A stretch of DNA of 33,302 bases from Clostridium sp. AM34-11AC (GTDB lineage: Bacteria; Bacillota; Clostridia; Lachnospirales; Lachnospiraceae): positions 74,112-107,413 of the forward strand of contig NZ_QWGL01000010.1 in NCBI RefSeq assembly GCF_003435375.1, read 5' to 3'. The translations under genes and the position numbers were made by a program. The notes beneath the pieces are model-generated. The model had not been told where the DNA came from and did not search any database. It saw only the letters and a program-made list of their open reading frames with translations. Each line of letters starts with the position of its first letter. Position 1 is the stretch's first letter. Shown piece by piece: positions 16,383 to 24,811 of this stretch.

Positions 16383-17114
16383 GTGAATTACGCAATTATT
16401 TTAGCAGGCGGCGTAGGGCAGAGAATGAGAAATTCAGGAATGCCGAAGCAGTTTTTGGAAGTACATGGGAAGCCAATTATTATTTATACGCTACAGAAGT
16501 TTGAACGGTGCGATGATATTGATGAGGTTGTAATTGCCTGCAATGTCTATTGGATGGATCATATGAAAGAGCTTCTTGGTCGGTATGGAATTAAGAAAGC
16601 AAAAAGAGTTATTCCCGGTGGAAAAGACCGGCAGGAAAGCGTTAAGAATGGAATTTCCGCGATCACGGAGCTTGGGGCTGGGGATGACGACATTGTGGTG
16701 ATTCACGATGGCGTGCGACCATTAATTGAGACAGCCATTATCAGCGAAAATGTTCGTGTAGCAAATAAATATGGGAATGCAATGACTGTGCGGCCGGTGA
16801 TTGAATCGGTAGTGATTACGGAAGAAGAGACTGCAAGGTTTGACAATTTCAAGAAACGTGATGCAACATACAGTTTGACATCTCCTCAGACATTTAAGCT
16901 AAGTATTTTGCGGCAGACATATGATGATATAGAGAATGTAAACCAGCCGATTCCGCTGTTGGATACAGCACTTGCTTATACATTTCTTGGAAATGATATA
17001 CATATCATAAAGGAGAACAATAATAATCTAAAAGTCACCACGCCAGAGGATTATTATATTTTGAAAGCCATGTTGGAACTGGAAGAGAATAAATTTGTCT
17101 TTGGATTAGCATAA
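16383..17114 (+). CDS. IspD/TarI-type cytidylyltransferase (probable CDP-polyol synthesis)
   Basis: A 243-residue nucleotidyltransferase with IILAGGVGQRM (residues 5-15), MPKQFLEVHGKP, GGKDRQESV and VVIHDGVRPLI, the signature of the IspD/TarI family. IspD makes CDP-methylerythritol, while TarI makes CDP-ribitol for wall teichoic acid. In a capsule locus beside two LicD genes, a CDP-polyol donor for the LicD enzymes is the likely product. Start is GTG 16383, with AAAGGAG about 8 bases upstream. The next gene, an SDR, may provide or modify the polyol, comparable to the TarI-TarJ pairing, though TarJ itself is of another dehydrogenase family. Confidence 0.85.
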   Translation: MNYAIILAGGVGQRMRNSGMPKQFLEVHGKPIIIYTLQKFERCDDIDEVVIACNVYWMDHMKELLGRYGIKKAKRVIPGGKDRQESVKNGISAITELGAGDDDIVVIHDGVRPLIETAIISENVRVANKYGNAMTVRPVIESVVITEEETARFDNFKKRDATYSLTSPQTFKLSILRQTYDDIENVNQPIPLLDTALAYTFLGNDIHIIKENNNNLKVTTPEDYYILKAMLELEENKFVFGLA

Positions 17115-17137
17115 TCTGTGTAAAGGAGGCGATTAAT

Positions 17138-18160
17138 GTGGAAAGACGCGACTTAAATATTATATGTGACAACGCGGTTAACTGGAGGATGTATCAGGAT
17201 AAGACTGTCTTTGTCACTGGGGCGACTGGGAGAATTGGGATGTATATTCTGGAGACGCTCGTTGATGTGGATATCAAATATAATCTTAACATGAGGATTG
17301 TAGGGATATGCCGGAATCCTGAAAAAGCAAAAAAAATTTTTGGTAACACTTTGGATTTTCCGAATGTAGCCTTTATTTATGATGACATCAATGAGCCGGT
17401 AGAGTATGTCGGGAAAATCGACTATATTTTTCACACGGCGGGTCCGGCTGCCCCGATTGATTACAAGACCAGCTCTGTCAATACACTCTGGGCACATGTG
17501 AATGGCACGCACAATATGCTGGAATGTGCCAGACTGCACAATACGAAACGGTTCTTTTATGTATCTACTGTGGAGGTTTATGGGGATTGCAGAGGGGATA
17601 GTGAGATCACAGAGAAGGATATGGGGCCGCTGCAGCATTTGAATTACCGCGCCTGCTATCCGGAAGCTAAGCGCCTTTGTGAAACGATGCTCACCACATA
17701 CAAACAGGATTACGGATTAAGCTTCTGCGGGGTTCGCATGAGCCATACATTGGGTCCGGGTATTTCCCTCACAGATGGCAGAGGATTTGCTGAATTTCTG
17801 AAAGATGTGCTGGACGGGGAAGATATTGTTCTCCATTCTGACGGAAGCGCTGTAAGGCCATATACGTATGTTGCAGATGCGGTGAATGCAATGTTTCTTA
17901 TCATGGACAAGGGAGAAGATGCTATGTACAATGTAGCAGCAAATGAGAATTTGCTAAGTATACGGGAACTGGCTGAATTAATTGCCAGCCTGTCTCCCAC
18001 AGGAAAAACGAAAGTCAGATTTGATGGAGAAGCGGGCAATTTACCTTATCTTCCGTATAAATTGGCAATTATGGATACCAGCAAAATCAGGGAACTTGGC
18101 TGGAGGCCACAGGTGGATGTGAGGCATGTGTTTGAGTGGACGCTGGAATCTTTTTTATAA
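17138..18160 (+). CDS. NAD-dependent epimerase/dehydratase (extended SDR)
   Basis: A 340-residue extended short-chain dehydrogenase. VFVTGATGRIG (residues 24-34) binds NAD, and the active site holds YPEAK with Tyr174 and Lys178, following the YVSTVEVYGD strand. YLPYKLAIMDTSKIRELGW is the usual C-terminal substrate region. It resembles UDP-glucuronate decarboxylase and dTDP-glucose dehydratase relatives, but the exact substrate is unclear. An unusually perfect AAAGGAGG precedes GTG 17138 by 8 bases. It sits 23 bases after the cytidylyltransferase, so the pair may make one activated sugar or polyol for LicD. An A8 run inside the gene is in frame and looks ordinary for AT-rich coding DNA. Confidence 0.8.
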   Translation: MERRDLNIICDNAVNWRMYQDKTVFVTGATGRIGMYILETLVDVDIKYNLNMRIVGICRNPEKAKKIFGNTLDFPNVAFIYDDINEPVEYVGKIDYIFHTAGPAAPIDYKTSSVNTLWAHVNGTHNMLECARLHNTKRFFYVSTVEVYGDCRGDSEITEKDMGPLQHLNYRACYPEAKRLCETMLTTYKQDYGLSFCGVRMSHTLGPGISLTDGRGFAEFLKDVLDGEDIVLHSDGSAVRPYTYVADAVNAMFLIMDKGEDAMYNVAANENLLSIRELAELIASLSPTGKTKVRFDGEAGNLPYLPYKLAIMDTSKIRELGWRPQVDVRHVFEWTLESFL

Positions 18161-18216
18161 GTGTAAATACGGGATGCATTCGGTAGAGTATATGCTTTCG
18201 GTTGAAAAGATGAAAA

Positions 18217-18675
18217 ATGGGGTTTGATATGGATAAACTGAGTGGAGACAAGAAGAACAAGAGGAACAAAAAGGAAGTTTCCAAAATGATTCAGGAAAAA
18301 AGCCTTGAAAACAGAGTGCTTATAACAGGCTTCAGAAGCGATATCGACGAAATCCTTTCGGCATTGGATATTTTCGTGCTCCCGTCAAAATATGAAGGGC
18401 TCCCAATCTCTACTATTGAGGCACAGACGAATGGGCTTACGTGCCTTGTGTCAGAAAATGTTCCAAACTCTGTTAACCTTACGGGAAATGTGGAGTTTCT
18501 GCCGGTAGATGCCGATTCAACGGAATTATGGGCAAAAAAGATTGCGGGATACAAAGGAAAAATCAGAGATAGCCATGCGCCCGAAGTCGTAAGGAAGGGG
18601 CATTATGACATATCTATGGAAGCCGGAAAGTTGGAAGCCATCTATAAGAAGATGGGGGAAATAGAAAACAGATAA
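18217..18675 (+). pseudogene. Remnant of a GT4-family glycosyltransferase (C-terminal half only)
   Basis: These 152 residues match the C-terminal nucleotide-binding half of GT-B family 4 glycosyltransferases: NRVLITGFRSDIDEILSALD, then FVLPSKYEGLPISTIEAQ with the conserved Glu pair region. Family members are about 350-400 residues, so the whole acceptor-binding domain is missing. The junction lies at the family's Gly-Asp-Gly turn, here SGDKKNKRNKK. The 56 bases upstream show no trace of the lost half, suggesting a deletion or a recombination joint rather than a simple frameshift. Probably inactive. Confidence 0.65.
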
Positions 18676-18714
18676 CGCAAATGACCAGAGAAACGAGCAG
18701 ACGGAGTGATCAGT

Positions 18715-19687
18715 ATGAATGATGGCGGAAAATACATATTTACATTTTTAGACAAGGACGAGGATGGCCTGTTCAAGGATATGGCTGAGCATGCAGATGT
18801 AGTGGAGTTTTGGCCATCCCATAGAGAAGATACACGGTTCAATAAGCCGTTTAAGAAATTGTTAATGAACCATCGTATCGCAAAATGGGGGGGGGTGGAT
18901 GTTCTACAACATACACAGATATCCATTCCGCAAAGATGTTACCTATAGCCTGATCATCCCGACATCTTCAATCGGGAAGTTAAGCGTTGGATATTTAAGA
19001 AAGTTGAAAAAGAGGCATCCGAATGTTCGCCTGTTCGCTCTGGTCACAGACTCCATGCATGCGGATTCTCCGCATATGGTTTATGTCCGGCAGAAACTGC
19101 TTTCAGATGTATGGGACGCCGTCCTTACCTATGACAAGTGCGATGCAAAAGAATACGGTTTCCATTGGTTTGGATACTGCTATTATTCCTTCCATGGGGT
19201 AGGCCGTGGCTCTCAGAAAAGCGATCTGTACTATGTTGGGTACGACAAAGGAAATCGGAGAGAGAAGGTAGAGTCCGTATATGGATATCTAAAAGACAGA
19301 GGCGTGAAATGTCGGTTTGATGTTGTGGGTCACCGAACGAAGCATGACATGGAGGAAAGCAGGATCAAATACAGGAATCGCAAAATAAGCTATTGGCAGG
19401 TTTTGGAGTGTGTACAAGGCGCAAACTGCATTTTGGAAGTTTTGCAAGAGGGACAGGAAGCACAGTCTATCCGGTATTTTGAGGCAGTCGTTTATAATAA
19501 GAAGCTGCTAACAACGAACAGGCATCTGTCAGAGCTTCCGTTCTATGACGGCAGATATATGAAGTATTTTGAGAAACCAGAAGATATTGACCCCGCTTGG
19601 GTCAAGGAGGAAGAAAAGATTGATTATGGGTACAGGAATGAGTTTTCTCCCCTCCATCTGATCGATTATATAAAGGAAAATTTTTGA
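18715..19687 (+). CDS. Glycosyltransferase-like protein split by a G9 tract, phase OFF
   Basis: Two frames together make one protein. Translation from ATG 18715 (CGGAGTGA upstream) gives MNDGGKYIFTFLDKDEDG up to NHRIAKWGG at the G9 run (18887-18895), then shifts and stops at 18948. The other frame resumes as WMFYNIHRYPFRKDVTYSL and runs to 19687. One G fewer would join them into 323 residues reading KWGGWMFYNIHR. The joined protein resembles a GT-B-type glycosyltransferase of uncharacterised capsule families: LFALVTDSMH near the middle, and a C-terminal region with ANCILEVLQEGQEAQSIRYF and a conserved-looking Glu. The downstream fragment alone has an ATG at 18899 but no proper ribosome site, so this allele is probably off. 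Confidence 0.75.
18887..18895 (+). repeat. G9 tract causing the frameshift in the glycosyltransferase gene
   Basis: Nine Gs after AAAAT. The gene is in frame at G8 or G11 and out of frame at G9, as seen here. Confidence 0.85.
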
Positions 19688-19726
19688 TAGTCAATGAGAG
19701 CTGGCAACAGACAGCGAGGGAAAAAG

Positions 19727-20698
19727 ATGAGCATACATAACGAAAATTACAGTGCAAACAGCACAGAGCTCCCCAGGGTGGCTGTGTTGATGAGCACATA
19801 CAATGGGGAAATATTTATCAGAGAGCAGATAGAAAGTATTCTGGCACAGGAAGGTGTGGCAGTTAGTCTTTATGTCCGTGATGACGGTTCCTCCGATCAG
19901 ACATTCGAAATCCTTAAAGAATACGAGGATGCCGGAAATCTCAAGATTCTCCCCGCGAAAAAGAATGTCGGACCCGGCAGGAGTTTTATGACACTTATCT
20001 TTGCTGTGTCAAAGCGCACAGACTTTGACTACATGGCGTTTGCCGATCAGGATGACATCTGGCTTCCCAGAAAACTATATGCAGCTGTGGATAAGTTGAA
20101 AGACAGTGGGGAAACTGCTTCCTTATATGGCTCCAACCAGACGCTTTATCAGGACGGAAAAGAGGGTGAGCTGCGATTCAGTTGCCCACTGGACACTTCG
20201 TTAAAACACCATATCAACAGGAATGAGGTGTCCGGCTGTACGATGGTGATGAACAGGAAACTGGTAACGGCAATCGTGTCGCGGCCTTGCCCGCCGGCCA
20301 ATATTATCGATTTCCGTATCCACGATGCGTGGGTGGCGTTGGTTGCAATTCTGACTGGAACGTTTATTTATGACCCGAATTCCTATATTCTGTACCGCAT
20401 CCATGAAAACAACACAGTAGGAATCAGGAAGACAAGCATCAAGGAAAGACTCAACCGGCTTTTGCTCAGAGGAAACAACGGAGAGCATAGGGCAAACTTA
20501 AGAAGCAATACGGCAAGTGTGCTGTTGGAATACTATCCCGACATAGATGAGGAATACCGGGCAGTTTTGGAGAAGTACGCATATTACCGAAAGAGCATGA
20601 AATACAGACTGGCGCTCCTAAGGGATAAGGAAATCATAAAAGCAACCGGAGAGAATCCACTCGTCTTCCGGCTGAAGATACTGGTGAATTTTGCATAA
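19727..20698 (+). CDS. GT2-family glycosyltransferase (rhamnosyltransferase-like)
   Basis: A 323-residue GT-A glycosyltransferase of family 2. VAVLMSTYNG opens the fold, VRDDGSSDQT gives the first Asp pair, and FADQDDIWLPRKL contains the metal-binding DxD and the QDDIW signature common in rhamnosyltransferases. SGCTMVMNRKL and the His-Asp-x-Trp motif IHDAWVAL follow, as in RgpB-type enzymes. It should add one sugar, possibly rhamnose, to the lipid-linked repeat. ATG 19727 with GAGGG 6 bases upstream is preferred over an in-frame ATG at 19694 that has no ribosome site. No dTDP-rhamnose genes are in the window, so the donor would come from elsewhere. Confidence 0.85.
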   Translation: MSIHNENYSANSTELPRVAVLMSTYNGEIFIREQIESILAQEGVAVSLYVRDDGSSDQTFEILKEYEDAGNLKILPAKKNVGPGRSFMTLIFAVSKRTDFDYMAFADQDDIWLPRKLYAAVDKLKDSGETASLYGSNQTLYQDGKEGELRFSCPLDTSLKHHINRNEVSGCTMVMNRKLVTAIVSRPCPPANIIDFRIHDAWVALVAILTGTFIYDPNSYILYRIHENNTVGIRKTSIKERLNRLLLRGNNGEHRANLRSNTASVLLEYYPDIDEEYRAVLEKYAYYRKSMKYRLALLRDKEIIKATGENPLVFRLKILVNFA

Positions 20699-20780
20699 AT
20701 ATGCAGTGTAGGTTTAGGAAGCGAGAAATCGGCTCGAAAATCAGAATGAAGATAATGAAAGTGAAGGACTGTTACAAAAC

Positions 20781-21701
20781 ATGATAGATGATAGGCTGGA
20801 TTCCAAATTAATAGATTTGAATCACCGTTACCAGGAAGCCCTGTATTCAGAACAGGCAGAAATAAAGAAGAAGAAAAACCGTTACTTTGGATATATAAAG
20901 ACAGGAAACTTAAACCAGCTTGTGGAGGACTTAAAATACCGTAAGTATTCCAGAAAATATTGCTCAGTCAATGGTAATGTTCCACATCCACAGCAGTATA
21001 ATGGGGAAAATTCAGGAGCGAGAATTACGGTCTATTCTTCCATTATTGGGAGATATGACAAGATTATTGAACCGGTATACAAAGAGGATGGGGTTCGATA
21101 CCTGATGTTCACTGATCAGGAAGTCCCATCTGGATCAGCATGGGAAAAAGTGGATGTTGCTGGACTCCCGGAATATAATACGATGGCGCCGATTCAATTG
21201 AACAGAAAAATTAAAATGCTTCCAAATCAGTATATTTTAGATGCGGATTATAGCATATATGTAGATGGCAATATAGAAATAATTGCAGGGGTTAGCCCAA
21301 TCATCTGCAGTATGGGGTCAGCCGGATTTGGGGTACATTATCATGCGAGCCGAGATTGTATTTATGATGAGGCAGTAGCCGTGTTGCATTATAAAAGGGC
21401 TGATAAGGCGGAGGTCATGGCACAGATGGACGAATATAAGAAGAACGGTTTTCCAGTCCATTATGGTCTTTTCGAAAATTCCATACTCGTTCGGAAACAC
21501 GATGACCAGTCTGTAAAGGAATTGATGACTGCCTGGTGGGAGGAATACAATAAATATCCGACCAGAGATCAGTTCAGCCTCCCGTATGTTGTATGGAAAA
21601 CAGGATTTGACGCAGAAAGGATTGCGATACTCGGAAATAATATTAACCGAAATCCGAGGTTCAATAGGGTGCAAAAGCATATTGGGCAAGGAGAGCTATA
21701 G
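20781..21701 (+). CDS. DUF616/TOD1-like glycosyltransferase
   Basis: A 306-residue protein with the DUF616 (TOD1/MUCI70 hexosyltransferase-like) pattern: VYSSIIGRYDKIIEP, YLMFTDQEVPSGSAW, then RKIKMLPNQYILDADYSIYV and DGN, whose Asp residues resemble a GT-A metal site. A charged coiled-coil-like stretch occupies about residues 10-60. Such proteins are found in many bacterial capsule loci. GAAGGA is about 13 bases before the ATG, a loose fit. The 82-base gap before it holds no clear signal. Confidence 0.75.
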   Translation: MIDDRLDSKLIDLNHRYQEALYSEQAEIKKKKNRYFGYIKTGNLNQLVEDLKYRKYSRKYCSVNGNVPHPQQYNGENSGARITVYSSIIGRYDKIIEPVYKEDGVRYLMFTDQEVPSGSAWEKVDVAGLPEYNTMAPIQLNRKIKMLPNQYILDADYSIYVDGNIEIIAGVSPIICSMGSAGFGVHYHASRDCIYDEAVAVLHYKRADKAEVMAQMDEYKKNGFPVHYGLFENSILVRKHDDQSVKELMTAWWEEYNKYPTRDQFSLPYVVWKTGFDAERIAILGNNINRNPRFNRVQKHIGQGEL

Positions 21702-21729
21702 CGCTATTTTATAGACATGGAGTTATCTG

Positions 21730-22830
21730 ATGAAACTTAGAATTGATAAAAGAAAATTGAAATATGTAGGTATCGTACTGCTGGCATTGATTGGCAGCTT
21801 TATGTTCCATGTAGACAGGTCTGATAACATGGATTTTAACAGGTATCAGACAATAATGGATTCATTAAGGTCATCAGGCATTTCCTGGTTGGATTACATG
21901 GTAAATTGTAATGCGGCGACATTACGCGCCAATGCGATTATGCAGTATTCATATGCTTTCAACACACTAATGTATCTGGTTGCTAAATTATTTGAGAATA
22001 ATTACATATTAGTGTGGATTTCCGTATTGTTTGACTATAGCCTTATCGCATATATTGCGTTCGACTGGAAGCGAAATTCAAAATATAAAACAAATGAAGT
22101 AATATTAGTGTTGCTGGCATGCTTTTCCCTCCTTCCTTTTATTCATGTTAATTCAGGATTAAGGACGGCAACATCAGCCTGTATTATGGCCTTGGCAGTA
22201 TACAGGTTTTTGTACCAAAAGAAGAACATCGTGGAATTTTTAGCCCTGGCTTTGCTTTCTGTGCTGTTCCACCCTTTTAGCATTTTCGCTGTCCCTATAG
22301 CGATTGTGATTCGTGTATCAAGCCGGAAAGGGGTATTATTTGCTGTCTTGATAGGCTGTATGTTCTTATCCCGCATAGCAGAGATTTTCCTCAATTCCGG
22401 GATTCCCTTTTTAACATTAATTGGCAGAAAATACATTACATACACTTCGGAGACTCAGTTTACTGCATATAGGACCTTTTCTTATGGAGGTTTGATAAAC
22501 TGTGCGATTATTATAGCTTATTACCTTCTGATATACAGGAAAAGCCGTGAAATAGACAATGACGGGATTGTGACGGATAAAGAAAAGATATACCTATTCA
22601 TTGTATGTTTCAGTGGACTGATAGTGGGGAATGTAGGTTCTTATGAAATGATTTGCAGAAATGGGTATCTGTTAGGTGCATTATCGCCGATACTCATATC
22701 CATGTTTTATGAAAAGGGGCATTTACTCAGTGGAAAACATATTGGATCGATTTTCCGAGTTGCGTTGGGTTTGCTTTTTGTCATTATGTCATTCCAGTGG
22801 GTGAGGTACTATTATCCGTTCTTCCTATGA
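21730..22830 (+). CDS. EpsG-family polysaccharide polymerase (Wzy-like)
   Basis: A 366-residue integral membrane protein with about ten hydrophobic segments. The SFMFHVDRSDNMDFNRYQ region after the first helix is the family's characteristic D-x-x-x-Y loop, and HVNSGLRTATSACIMALAVY matches the EpsG core with its Arg-Thr pair. EpsG-like proteins polymerise repeat units in Wzx/Wzy pathways, so this is the likely polymerase of the main locus, distinct from the ligase-like protein at 205. GGAG lies 7 bases before the ATG. Confidence 0.8.
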   Translation: MKLRIDKRKLKYVGIVLLALIGSFMFHVDRSDNMDFNRYQTIMDSLRSSGISWLDYMVNCNAATLRANAIMQYSYAFNTLMYLVAKLFENNYILVWISVLFDYSLIAYIAFDWKRNSKYKTNEVILVLLACFSLLPFIHVNSGLRTATSACIMALAVYRFLYQKKNIVEFLALALLSVLFHPFSIFAVPIAIVIRVSSRKGVLFAVLIGCMFLSRIAEIFLNSGIPFLTLIGRKYITYTSETQFTAYRTFSYGGLINCAIIIAYYLLIYRKSREIDNDGIVTDKEKIYLFIVCFSGLIVGNVGSYEMICRNGYLLGALSPILISMFYEKGHLLSGKHIGSIFRVALGLLFVIMSFQWVRYYYPFFL

Positions 22831-22925
22831 TTACTTAATGGGTTCTACAGACGAATAAAGGTATTCCATGATGACAGAGATTTGAGAATGCTTTTTAGAA
22901 ATTAACGCTAAGGGAGATGTATGCT

Positions 22926-24314
22926 ATGAAGAAACTGAGCTACCTGATTGGAAGAGGGGTTAAATACCTTACAGATGAAGATTATCGGTTTTTAGTTAAT
23001 TCTGGGAAAGGGCTTTGCGACTCAATGCCAGATGAAGAGTATTTAAAACGTATGTTTAAAGCAAAGATGGGACGGGAATTGGATCTGGAAAACCCTCAGA
23101 CCTTCAACGAGAAGCTCCAGTGGATGAAGATCCACGACCGCAAGTCAATTTACACAACGATGGTGGACAAGTATGCTGCAAAAAAATATGTTGCGGATAT
23201 AATCGGTGAGCAGTACATCATTCCGACTTTAGGTGTATGGGATAGGTTTGAGGACATTGATTTCAATGCACTTCCTAATCAATTTGTTTTGAAATGTACA
23301 CATGACAGTGGGGGATTGGTCATTTGCAAGGATAAGTCTAATCTGGATATAGCGGCGGCAAAAGAAAAGATAAACCGAAGCCTTAAGCGGAATTTTTATT
23401 ATTCAGGCAGAGAATGGCCATACAAGGATGTGAAACCCAGGATTATTGCGGAAAAGTACATGGAGGACACAGGATCACAAGAACTTCGCGATTACAAGTT
23501 TTTTTGCTTCGGTGGACAGGCAAGATGTTATAAGGTGGATTTTGACCGCTTTATTGAACACCATGCAAATTATTACGATATGGAAAGTCATATTCTGGAT
23601 TTTGGTGAATCTGCGTTCCTGCCGGTTCCAGGGAAGGAACTTTCCATCCCCAAAGAGATAGACCAAATGGCAAAGCTGGCAGAAAATCTTTCGCAGGATA
23701 TACCATTTCTGCGTGCTGATTTTTACGACGTGGAGGGGAAAATATACTTCGGAGAGCTTACCTTTTATCTGGCCTCAGGATTTGTTTTTTTCACAAAAGA
23801 GAATGCAGATTTGAAACTTGGAGAATGGATTAGGCTCCCGGATTCTTCGGGTAGGGGGGGTATAATTCTTATTCTGACTGAGGTCATTGTATGGTTTCAT
23901 CCTAATGCTAAAAGACTGGGCAGTGGCCTGAAAGACTATAAGTTTTACTGTTTTGATGGTGAAATGAAGATGGTCATGATTAATTCTGACCGAAAATCAG
24001 CAGGAGGGACAAGAGCTGACTATTTTGACAGACAGTTTAACTACCTGGATTTTACATGGGGATATAGGCATGCAGATACTCCACCGAGAAAGCCGGAAAA
24101 CTTTGAATGCATGATTAAGCTGGCAGAACAGCTCTCAGTTGGACTGAAACATGTTCGTGTGGATTTATATAATTGTGATGGTCAAATATATTTTGGAGAA
24201 CTTACATTTTTCGATGGGAGCGGATTTGACCGCATAGATCCTATCGAATGGGATTATGAGATTGGCAAGTGGATAAATTTGTCTGAGGGGGATACTGGAC
24301 AGATGAAAGTTTAG
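22926..24314 (+). CDS. tupA: TupA-like ATP-grasp protein with an appended second C-terminal module
   Basis: Residues about 1-305 form a complete TupA-like ATP-grasp protein: ENPQTFNEKLQWMKIHDRKS, DKYAAKKYVADIIGEQYIIP, FVLKCTHDSGG and DYKFFCFGGQ, ending IYFGELTFYLASGF then GEWIRLP, the normal family end. TupA-like enzymes are linked to poly-amino-acid or amino-acid decoration of polysaccharides. After a G7 run (codons 310-312) the frame continues through an unrelated-looking stretch into a second copy of only the C-terminal module, from about residue 337 (LKDYKFYCFDGE) to YFGELTFFDGSGF and GKWINLS. ATG 22926 suits the GGGAG at 22912; ATG 22917 is too close to it. Confidence 0.8.
   Translation: MKKLSYLIGRGVKYLTDEDYRFLVNSGKGLCDSMPDEEYLKRMFKAKMGRELDLENPQTFNEKLQWMKIHDRKSIYTTMVDKYAAKKYVADIIGEQYIIPTLGVWDRFEDIDFNALPNQFVLKCTHDSGGLVICKDKSNLDIAAAKEKINRSLKRNFYYSGREWPYKDVKPRIIAEKYMEDTGSQELRDYKFFCFGGQARCYKVDFDRFIEHHANYYDMESHILDFGESAFLPVPGKELSIPKEIDQMAKLAENLSQDIPFLRADFYDVEGKIYFGELTFYLASGFVFFTKENADLKLGEWIRLPDSSGRGGIILILTEVIVWFHPNAKRLGSGLKDYKFYCFDGEMKMVMINSDRKSAGGTRADYFDRQFNYLDFTWGYRHADTPPRKPENFECMIKLAEQLSVGLKHVRVDLYNCDGQIYFGELTFFDGSGFDRIDPIEWDYEIGKWINLSEGDTGQMKV
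23854..23860 (+). repeat. G7 tract between the two TupA modules
   Basis: Seven Gs at the junction of the complete TupA protein and the extra C-terminal module. At G7 they are one protein; at G8 translation would stop at about 23882, and at G6 or G9 almost immediately after the tract, leaving a normal-length TupA protein. Confidence 0.65.
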
Positions 24315-24331
24315 GATCAGAAATAAAGGTG

Positions 24332-24810
24332 ATGCTTCACAAGCAGCCAGAAACTCGGGAAGCTACTTTACGTTCGAATCATGAATCTAACGACATTGTT
24401 CTATCTGATGAATTTACAGATTTGGATTCCGGCCTGACGGACTACAATTTTTTTGCTTCGATGGATATGTAGACTGTGTTATGGTCCGTGTTGGGAGGAG
24501 TAGCGGCAATACACAGTTTTATTTCTTCGATAAGGAATGGAGGTTATTAAGGCTTAATATCAAGGGGCGCGATGCCCCGGAAAATTTCACATTACCAAAA
24601 CCGAAATGCATAGATGAGATGTTCTCGCTTGCAGAAAAACTGTCCAAAGGATACCCATTTGTGAGGGTTGACCTATATGAAAGCTGTGGACGGGTTTATT
24701 TCGGAGAAATGACGTTTTACCCACAGAGTGGGTTTGACGCAAACCTTCTTCCTGAAACGGATATTCGTTTCGGGAAACTGATTCAATTGCCGGGTTTGGA
24801 GGGAATGTGA
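24332..24810 (+). pseudogene. Third TupA C-terminal module, broken at a T7 run
   Basis: From ATG 24332 the frame reads through DSGLTDYNFF and then, at T7 (24448-24454), into ASMDM and a stop. One more T would give DYNFFCFDGYVDCVMVRVG, joining it to the frame that continues from 24481 to 24810, with YFGEMTFYPQSGF and FGKLIQLPGL, the standard TupA ending. It is therefore a third partial TupA copy lacking the N-terminal ATP-grasp half. The AAAGG before ATG 24332 is too close for efficient use. The stop TGA (24808-24810) is one base from the next ATG, suggesting coupling. It may be a relic or a slippage-controlled module. Confidence 0.65.
24448..24454 (+). repeat. T7 run at the frameshift of the third TupA module
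   Basis: Seven Ts in AATTTTTTTGC; eight would restore the frame of the module. T runs of this size are common in this sequence, so slippage control is less certain than at the G tracts. Confidence 0.5.
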
Positions 24811-24811
24811 A

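Noticed and set aside
17329..17336. A8 run in the SDR gene as another phase switch
   Set aside because: The gene is in frame, A and T runs of 7-8 are frequent in this AT-leaning coding DNA, and nothing distinguishes this one.
18899..19687. Independent 262-residue gene starting at ATG 18899
   Set aside because: There is no ribosome site, the upstream frame joins it by removal of a single G at a G9 run, and the ATG lies within what would be a continuous motif.
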